Positions 56,192 to 64,000 of a stretch of 64,000 nucleotides of DNA are shown one piece after another. Source of the DNA: Sipunculus nudus (lineage: Eukaryota; Annelida; Sipuncula; Golfingiida; Sipunculidae); NCBI GenBank assembly GCA_026874595.1, contig CM049310.1, forward strand, positions 83,243,056 to 83,307,055, in the 5' to 3' direction. Made by a program: the position numbers and the translations under genes. The stretch's first letter is position 1; every line of letters begins with the position of its first letter. A model generated the notes under the pieces. The model searched no databases, had not been told where the DNA came from, and saw nothing but the letters and a program-made list of their open reading frames with translations.

Positions 56192-59100
56192 CTGGAATGA
56201 TAGAAGGAATGTAACACAACCACGGCGTAGGGGATGTATGTGATCAGTTTTATTCCCTTCGTTAAACGACCAGACCAACCTCACTATAGTGATGACACTT
56301 TGTAAATAAAAAGAAGTACAAACCAAGATTTGTTAATAATAAAACCATTCAAAATAATTTCAAGCGAAGTGAAACATACGTGACTGGGAAAGCTTTATTG
56401 ATTAAGAAGATGTCGTGTGCAAATCAAAGCTAGATGAATGAACTGAGTTCACTGCAGTCAGTATTCAGTCCCCAGCCTCTGAAGAAGCGGGAAAAGAGGC
56501 ATCAAAACTAGGACAATCAAGATATAAAATATTTGCGGCAGGTGTTACGTGTCAAGTCAATTATCAGCCATCATCGTCATTTTACACCTATTTGTCCAGA
56601 TTACCTGACAGGAGAGTTTTTTTTGTATGTTGTTGTTTCACGGACTAGCTTAAATAAGCACCGTGAATAAATTCTCTTACGTCGATGAATTGCTACCTAC
56701 TGACTTAAAGGCCTATCCTCTAGCGTATACCACTCACAGCATGCTTAAGATGTGGGAGAAATCCATATCTGAGCGTCCCATTGACATAAAAGGGCGAATA
56801 AAACGTGGTCAACAAATGGTGTTGTGTCAAATTTGGCCGGCAATGTTTACCTCAAACACAACCAAACACGTCATTGCAACTGCCACAGTCATCTCGCAAT
56901 CTTGATCTAAGCGCATACTAAAGCACATGAAAATGACGAAATAGCAGTTTGAAACAGCGACATATCTGAACAAAGCAACCAATCAGATTGCCACACCAGG
57001 TTACATATTAACGGGTAGGATATATCATGTCGACCAATATTACAGATACTTGGTTTACTAAGTTATATAGACAACGTTAGATGAAATATAATGCATGTTA
57101 TGGGTACAATTGATTCCTGATTGAACTAGAGAGTAGGCCTATAAACTAGAACAGGGTCTTGGGAGGAGTGATATAATCGATTATCAGCCGCCAGGCTCAC
57201 CTGAAATTGACTATGAGAATATGTTGATAAAAAACTAACTTACTGTAATGCGGCAACAGTTATTTTTTTTTATATGATTTTTTAGAAGCGTACACAATAC
57301 ACACATCTGGAGTTGTCTGTGTACTTTTGTGGACATAATGAAAGATGCAGGAGCTTTCAGTGATAGCATATTTGTATAAGTAACAGTATCTCACCCAGTG
57401 ACTGTAATATGCATGTAAATTATAAAAAAGAAAGACAGTAGCGATTAGCTGATCAAATTATAATAGTACACATTCAATTTATTAACGGACATAAGAGAGT
57501 GTTATTTTTTTCAAATGAGAATAAACTAAATTTGTTAAAACGAAAACAAATGAAAATTGTGACATGAATCCATTCAATTATGCTATATGAATCAATTGGA
57601 AATGAGCCAAAGCATGTATTGTTAATTTTAACAATATAATTATTCCATTTATTTAATCCTGAACTTTTTTTCATGCAGCTGTTACCAAAAAAAATGTTAA
57701 ATATCTTTCCTTATATTTTGACAATATACATTATGTTTAGGGCCTGAACTCCTACAAATTACATAATATTGACCTAATTTCCGGCACGTACAGAAGAACC
57801 ATATAATGGAATAGTTATGCCATTTATTAAAAAAACAACACCAGCGGTTTTGATATAAGACCGTCCCGAAGTGTAACAATAGGATTTTAATGAGAAATGA
57901 AGGATTTTCCTTAATATATCAATGGAACAAAGTCGCAGTGACCCCGTTTTGGGTTTGGTAGGAGATCTATGGAACATCTAACTGTATGCCAAACTTCAAA
58001 TTCATAAGTTTAAAAGTGTCAAAACGTGCCAGACAGACAGACAGACGGACGGTGGACACTGACCAATCACTATAACTCAGTTGACTTACAGTCAGTTTAG
58101 CTAAAAAATTATCTTTAATAAACCCATATAATTTCCGGGATAATGTTATGTAGATTAAATTTATATTCTTTTTCTGTGATTCTTGTCAAAACCATCGACA
58201 ATAATGTCGGTATCGGTCATTATGTCACTCCATCGCGCGAAACATATGTGACACGCCTTTGGCAGTTTATGAAATACACATTCAAACTCAATATATGTCA
58301 AACTAATTTGAACACGCTTATGGGTGACAGAAATATAAAATATTTTATAGGTCTACACTTTTAAGAAAGCATTCAAATGGCCCTCCTTTATATTTGATAA
58401 AGACCAGTCGATGTGATATTGTCACGCAGTGTCAGCTTGACAGTTACGATAAAATACTTCCCCGTTTCCGGCTGCACAGAATATTAAACTCTACTAGTCT
58501 TAAAGTAATTAACCCCTGCCCGCTCATTCAGAATTTGATCAGTATGGTTGATTTTGCCGATTAGGCCTACTTGTTTTTCCGTGTCCCCTTCAGCAGGCCT
58601 CAATTATATTGCTTCTGATTCATGTTGCATATTCTATTTATATAAGGGTTGCGCGTGACCTTTCTGGGATTTTCTGTCTTTGAAGTGTCTCTGAGCATTT
58701 ATATTCATTACAAAAGGGAAATATATGCGTTTCAATCAAATCGGCAGTAAATGAACCGGAAACCATAACTAAATTGTTGCTGTTGTATACATAAATAAGT
58801 AATTTTATATAATTTTCATTTTTTTTTCTACAGTAACAGGACAAGCAAACTATTTGCAGATATACGTTCCCTAATAATTCATCTTAACAAAAGTGTTTTT
58901 TTTTTTTTTAAGTAAGAACACTGGCTCATTTATCGAAACCAAATATTGTATAATATTATGTAAAATATATAGGAATGTAACAGATTATTCTTAAAGCATT
59001 CTCTTACACGTATATCTGAATATCCGTTTGTAGTTTGTTTGGGAATTTGCATCGATTTGAAAGGCTGCACAGATAATAGATGGACAGTCTATGGTGACAC

Positions 59101-59595
59101 ATTTAATACATATTGGTATGACAGAAGGGTTACTAAACGTATATTGCCCCTTAATCGTTTGTCTTCTGTGGTTCTTGAGGATTAACGAAACCCGCAGCCT
59201 CAATACATGAAAAGTCGAGGTTGCTTCAAGTACGATTAAATATATGGCCGCCCTCCTGAAAAGGGAGTCCCTCATACTACCAATACTAAACGCGCAGAAA
59301 TAAGATTGATTTTCCGCTGAGAAGATTACTTCAATCATGGTAACTTAACCATATCAAACGCAGCAAGTTTATGTTGTGTTTACCCTATCTGTTTATTCAA
59401 GGAGAGATTTAGGACACACAAGCCCGGGCGTTATATAAGTGAATTTACATGGCACAGTTTTATTTAAAATTAGATTTCTTTATTTACCGGTCCTCGGTGG
59501 CTTTTATATTGCCAGATAAGGTAGCATTGAGACCCTGAAGTCTTGAATTTTCTGGAAAATTTGAACTTCCACTGCGAGAAAACACTGTTTTCCCG
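56192..59595. other. AT-rich spacer with weak features
   Basis: A plus frame 56663-56905 (80 codons, e.g. ISERPIDIKGRIKRGQQMVL) looks protein-like but has no ATG near its start and no clear splice sites. A CAGA/CGGA microsatellite lies at about 58030-58052, in a context (TTCAAATTCATAAGTTTAAA before it) resembling transposon tails. T-run at 58897-58910. No gene is supported. Confidence 0.3.
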
Positions 59596-59811
59596 TTGTT
59601 GAATCAAGTAATGGTGTTGGCTTGTTTACTGAAATGTCAGCCAGACATTGTGCACCGCCTTTTTCTATATATCACGTGTCACAAGACTTTTTGTCGGGAA
59701 TTTACCAAACCCTACATCGTCTCCCAGGACTGGCGGGCCATCGTCTATAAAAAAACACTCCTGGCGCCACGTCTTGAAAGAAATCAGAAGGGAGGGTTAA
59801 AACTGGGATAG
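59596..59811 (+). CDS. short ORF, possible terminal exon, unknown
   Basis: A GC-richer frame of 71 codons ending in TAG encodes QPDIVHRLFLYITCHKTFCR and KPYIVSQDWRAIVYKKTLLA. The composition is protein-like. A clear acceptor is missing: CGTTGTTGAATCAAG precedes the frame. No poly(A) signal within 100 bp. No family recognised. Confidence 0.17.
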   Translation: MLNQVMVLACLLKCQPDIVHRLFLYITCHKTFCREFTKPYIVSQDWRAIVYKKTLLAPRLERNQKGGLKLG

Positions 59812-60744
59812 CAACTGGTGACCTCAAGGGAATCTTATATCTGTGGCCTTCTGTATCATTTGGGATGAGGACAATCACCTCTTAGCGAGCCTTGTTTGTA
59901 TATTCCTTTCAAGACATTTTCCGATACAAGGATGAACTTGATAGGTCCATGTGCTTGACAAAAGGGGACATATTTATTTTTTTTTTTTGTGGATGTTCGG
60001 CAAAGCATTATGTGAGCATCCCTTTAAATGTCCCCGAATAACTTTGTTTTGCACACTGATATACATGCAGAATTCCTCATACAGCTGTAGAATGCATTTA
60101 TATGTTAAAGGCATGATCAGCAATAGGGCCAATATAAGAAAACATGCATCATTCCCACCGCTGCCACTACGCCGTTTTACAAATACCAAAAACCAAAACA
60201 AAACGCGGCAGACTCGCGCCATATGTCGTTAAGTGCGACCTTCTTACGATATCGATGTTGTAAACTTTTATTGTACAGTCCAGTGTGGATATGTGATGTA
60301 TAATATACTTCTATTCTGGTGTTTACATATCTTAAAAATCTCAGATGCCTATCAGAGAAAATGCTTATACAATTTAGAGCACACCGTAAAGATAACGTAT
60401 TAGGGCTTATATAGATAAAATTATCAGCCGGCTTTATTGATATTTACATTATTCGTCGGTCTTGTTAACATGGTCGTTCCTGGCTATCTTCGACCATGGG
60501 TGTAACACAGTGACGTCTGTCCAGAAGGTTGTTCAGTAAGTGGCGTATGTATGATAGCGGGAAAGCTGAATGACTGAGTACGATGTCTTGCTGTGAGTTA
60601 ATCACACGTAAATAAGATACCCGAGCCAGCGTCCTGCTATCCCAAATGATCAATAAACGGAACAGACCCAGAGCAGCTGGGCGAGACGGATACAGACGGA
60701 AGGGTGTGGCTCCGACATGTGTTGTCTTTATTTGGTTTCGTACC
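59812..60744. other. spacer; GC-richer patch near 60465-60745
   Basis: T-run at about 59970-59988. A 97-codon minus frame (60758-60465) has protein-like composition (WDSRTLARVSYLRVINSQQD) and an internal acceptor (TATCCGTCTCGCCCAG). No donor or domain makes it convincing. Confidence 0.25.
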
Positions 60745-61209
60745 TTAAAGGGGACCAATCACCTTTCTGACCTTTATAAACTAAAGGTGGTCCCTTCGAA
60801 CTTTTACAAAAATAGGCCAGAAAACATTGATATCACCTCGCACAGTCTGCTTGTTTTTTATATCAATGTTTTTACAATATGATGGGGCCCGCCAAAATAA
60901 TCAAAACTAATTCAACAAAGGCCTCTGCCAAGTCAGATAAACTAGAGCTTTGCAAATGGAGTTTTGCAAACGTGACCTTTCTACCTCTGCATATATGTAA
61001 CCTTCCACCTTAGGTAACATGTTTTTCCGTTTGTCTAGATTGCTGTGTTTACAAACATGTTGTTGATAAAGAAGTCCACACATCCTTCACAAAAGCGTTG
61101 TATGAACTGTTCATAACCAAAAATACCCTTAGATCATTATTATATACACAGAGGAAGCCAGAAACCACATAAAATCTTTTTCAAAAGGTAGATGAATGGG
61201 CACTTTTAA
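60745..61209 (+). mobile_element. TTAA-flanked MITE, copy 4
   Basis: TTAA at 60745-60748 and 61206-61209. Left terminus AGGGGACCAATCACCTTTCT. Shared blocks: GATGGGGCCCGCCAAAATAA (copy 1 has GGGGGCCCGCAAAAATAATT), GAGCTTTGCAAATGGAGTTT, GTGACCTTTCTACC, GGTAACATGTTTTTCCG, GATTGCTGTGTTTACAAAC and GCCAGAAACCACATAAA. It is the most diverged copy at its termini. Confidence 0.68.
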
Positions 61210-61231
61210 AGGTTTAAACTATCTTACATGG

Positions 61232-63215
61232 TTGGCCTTGGTTGTGTACACTGTCTACATGTGAATGACTGGGCCGTGTACACCGTCTACCTGTACGCAA
61301 TACCTCACGTTATGGCTGGGCCGTGTACACCATCTAACTGTACCAGTCCCCTCACGTTATGACTGGGCCGTGTACATCGTCTACGTGTGCGCGTTACCTC
61401 ACGTTATGGTTTTGCCTTGTATACCGTCTACCTGTACCCGTCCCCTCACGTTATGACTGGGCCGTGTACACCGTCTACCTGTACCAGTCCCCTCACGTTA
61501 TGACTGGGCCGTGTACATCGTCTACCTGTACCAGTCCCCTCACGTTATGACTGGGCCGTGTACATCGTCTACATGTACGCGTTACCTCACGTTATGGTTT
61601 TGCCTTGTATACCGTCTACCTGTACCCGTCCCCTCACGTTATGACTGGGCCGTGTACACCGTCTACCTGTACCGGTCCCCTCACGGTATGACTGGGCCGT
61701 GCACATCGTCTACATGTACGCGTTACCTCACGTTATGGTTTTGCCTTGTATACCGTCTACCTGTACTCGTCCCCTCACGTTATGACTGGGCCGTGTACAC
61801 CGTCTACCTGTACCGGTCCCCTCACGGTATGACTGGGCCGTGCACATCGTCTACATGTACGCGTTACCTCACGTTATGGTTTTGCCTTGTATACTGTCTA
61901 CCTGTACTCGTCCCCTCACGTTATGACTGGGCCGTGTACACCGTCTACCTGTACCGGTCCCCTCACGTTATGACTGGGCCGTGTACATCGTCTACATGTA
62001 CGCGTTACCTCACGTTATGGTTTTGCCTTGTATACCGTCTACCTGTACTCGTCCCCTCACGTTATGACTGGGCCGTGTACACGGTCTACCTGTACCGTCC
62101 CCTCACGTTTTGACTGGGCCGTATACACTGTCTACCTGTACCGTCCCCTCACGTTTTGACTGGGCCGTATACACTGTCTACCTGTACCGTCCCCTCACGT
62201 TTTGACTGGGCCGTATACACTGTCTACCTGTATGCAATACCTCACGTTATGACTGGGCCGTGTACATCGTCTACATGTACGCGTTACCTCACGTTATGGT
62301 TTTGCCTTGTATACCGTCTACCTGTACTCGTCCCCTCACGTTATGACTGGGCCGTGTACACGGTCTACCTGCACCGTCCCCTCACGTTATGACTGGGCCG
62401 TGTACATCGTCTACGTGTGCGCGTTACCTCACGTTAAGGTTTTGCCTTGTATACCGTCTACCTGTACTCGTCCCCTCACGTTATGACTGGGCCGTGTACA
62501 CGGTCTACCTGTACCGTCCCCTCACGTTTTGACTGGGCCGTATACACTGTCTACCTGTATGCAATACCTCACGTTATGACTGGGCCGTGTACACCGTCTA
62601 CCTGTACCGGTCCCCTCACGTTATGACTGGGCCGTGTACATCGTCTACGTGTGCGCGTTACCTCACGTTATGGTTTTGCCTTGTATACCGTCTACCTGTA
62701 CTCGTCCCCTCACGTTATGACTGGGCCGTGTACACCGTCTACGTGTGCGCGTTACCTCACGTTATGGTTTTGCCTTGTATACCGTCTACCTGTACCGGTC
62801 CCCTCACGTTATGACTGGGCCGTGTACATCGTCTACGTGTGCGCGTTACCTCACGTTATGGTTTTGCCTTGTATACTGTCTACCTGTACTCGTCCCCTCA
62901 CGTTATGACTGGGCCGTGTACACGGTCTACCTGTACCGTCCCCTCACGTTTTGACTGGGCCGTATACACTGTCTACCTGTACCCGTTCCCTCCCGTAATG
63001 ACTGGACAGTGTTCAACATTTACCTGTACCTGTCCCCGTACGTTATGACTGGGCCGTGTACACCGTTCACCTGAACCAGTACCTTCACGATATGACTGAG
63101 CCGTGTACACAGTCTACCTGAACTAGTACCTTCACGATATGACTGAGCCGTGTATACAGTCTACCTGAACCAGTACCTTCACGTTATGACTTTGGCGTGT
63201 ACACCATTTACCTCT
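61232..63215 (+). repeat. ~2-kb minisatellite, ~47-bp unit, 141-bp higher-order period
   Basis: About 42 head-to-tail units of 46-47 bp built on CCTCACGTTATGACTGGGCC followed by GTGTACACCGTCTACCTGTA. A variant unit with TTATGGTTTTGCCTTGTA recurs at 61408, 61596, 61737, 61878 and 62019 (spacings 188, 141, 141, 141), showing a trimeric higher-order repeat; later it is less regular. Some 46-bp units, marked by GTACCGTCCCC, explain a shift of 3 bp between 62019 and 62298. The edges at 63000-63215 are diverged. Open frames across the array follow from the repeat and are not evidence of a gene. Confidence 0.97.
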
Positions 63216-63350
63216 GGTGGTGCCTTCTACACAGTAGCAAACTATCTGTCAAAACAACACATCAGGTTCTGGAACACAGCACTTGTTTCTTTTCCAAAGT
63301 TACTTTTTCAGTTCTAATTTGCAGTTTTTCTACTATAGACAACTTTCAAG

Positions 63351-63504
63351 AGAGACCTGTTGCTCGGAGACGAAGGTTTGCCGACCCTGAAACCTCTGAT
63401 CTGTTTTGTTTAGGTTTTTTCTTGTTCATCACATTTATCTCCAATTACCTGGGGCGTGCTGGTTTCGGGATCGGCAAACCTTCGTCTCCAAGCAACAGGT
63501 CCCT
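63351..63504. repeat. 44-bp inverted repeat with 66-bp loop
   Basis: Arms 63351-63394 (AGAGACCTGTTGCTCGGAGA ... CCGACCCTGAAACC) and 63461-63504 (GGTTTCGGGATCGGCAAACC ... AGCAACAGGTCCCT) are reverse complements with about four mismatches. The loop has CTGTTTTGTTTAGG and no open frame. It may be a very short foldback element or a structured RNA segment. Confidence 0.85.
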
Positions 63505-63569
63505 CATAATAGACGTGGACATTTTAATATTCAATATTAGAGAGCTGATCCAAGAGGATATGTGAAGAG

Positions 63570-63585
63570 GTGAGAGAGAGAGAGA

Positions 63586-63635
<50 letters not shown>

Positions 63636-63646
63636 AGGAAAGAGGT

Positions 63647-63678
<32 letters not shown>

Positions 63679-63840
63679 AGGGAGGGAGGGAGAGAGAAAA
63701 TATATACAAATCGAGAGTGACGATATATAAACAGAAATACAAGAGGAGAGAGAGAAGATAAAGAGAGAGAGGCGTGAAAGAAGAGAGGAAAGGCAGAAGA
63801 CAGACAGAGAGAGGAGAGAAGAAACAGAGAGTGAAGTATA
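63570..63840 (+). repeat. (GA)n and polypurine tract
   Basis: (GA)n at about 63570-63630 and 63645-63672, a (GGGA)n stretch to about 63692, then imperfect purine-rich DNA to about 63840, interrupted by TATATACAAATC and TGACGATATATAAAC. Long pyrimidine frames on the minus strand are artefacts of this. Confidence 0.93.
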
Positions 63841-64000
63841 AGGAGCGAGAGTTTTTCCCAACCCGGGCTTGTGTCACGTTCTCTTCGTCGAGTGATATAA
63901 GCCGGGCCCCGGGCGACACCAACAGAAAAAGCTTTCCAATGTGACACTAGGACGTGCTGGTGTCGTATTTTTGTCAAAATGCGCATTTATCTTTCCTGTG
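63841..64000. other. window end, nothing recognised
   Basis: GC-richer end with no supported feature. Confidence 0.4.

Noticed and set aside
61511-62113. 200-codon plus-strand ORF
   Set aside because: It lies wholly inside the 47-bp minisatellite; its openness follows from the higher-order repeat. Not called as a gene, but reported as a finding.
61232-63215. CRISPR-like array
   Set aside because: Units are contiguous with no unique spacers, and the DNA is eukaryotic; it is a minisatellite.
63445-63986. Three long minus-strand ORFs (132-149 codons) rich in Ser and Leu
   Set aside because: They are translations of the (GA)n/polypurine tract on the opposite strand.
1-64000. Retrotransposon or endogenous viral coding regions
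   Set aside because: I looked for reverse transcriptase, integrase, protease and capsid-like motifs in all frames and saw none that I could support; no long terminal repeats were found either.

Overview
The window is AT-rich eukaryotic DNA, almost certainly from an animal and probably a marine invertebrate, most likely a mollusc. This rests on several things: long (TA)n and (CA)n microsatellites, tRNA-derived SINEs with Pol III box A/B motifs, many hAT-like and TTAA-type non-autonomous DNA transposons, and a composite element with a tandem-repeat core like the 'pearl' elements known from bivalves. I see no bacterial operons, no rRNA, no intact tRNA gene, no CRISPR array and no complete recognisable gene. 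The lineage is an inference; no protein is recognised well enough to prove it.

The window reads as introns and intergenic DNA packed with old repeats, with scattered short segments that look like exons. The best exon candidates have a polypyrimidine-AG acceptor, an open frame and often a GT donor. They lie at 23016-23181 (+), 42931-43050 (+, 40 codons, phase 0-0), 50071-50252 (-), 33431-33535 (-, 35 codons, phase 0-0), 24329-24616 (-, 3'-terminal, AATAAA nearby), and the pair 27838-27935 / 26017-26281 (-). In that pair the intron phases fit and the last exon is followed by a poly(A) signal. None matches a family I can name, so all are given low to moderate confidence.

Repeats, left to right. 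0-10 kb: two copies of a ~310-bp family (R2), TTAA-flanked MITE copy 1, a (GTCC)n-bearing element, foldback copies 1 and 2, and SINEs. 10-25 kb: (TA)n tracts, two of them holding pogo/Tigger-like elements, SINEs, foldback copy 3, and a few exon-like segments. 25-38 kb: a possible two-exon gene end, TTAA MITE copies 2 and 3, several inverted-repeat and hAT-like MITEs. 38-43 kb: a composite element with a 279-bp tandem core, split by a 2.25-kb hAT-like element that has its own 155-bp tandem repeats. 45-51 kb: a piggyBac-like element (16-bp inverted ends, TTAA on both sides) interrupted by a hAT-like element, with a related uninterrupted copy 5 kb downstream. 52-61 kb: more hAT, R2, SINE and inverted-repeat copies, and MITE copy 4. 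61.2-63.2 kb: a ~2-kb minisatellite of ~47-bp units with a 141-bp higher-order period, then a short foldback and a long polypurine tract.

The most useful new observations are the TTAA MITE family (four copies, TTAA at all eight ends), the near-palindromic foldback family, the two nested insertions, and the minisatellite whose higher-order repeat keeps one reading frame open. No novel cellular system can be claimed from this sequence alone.
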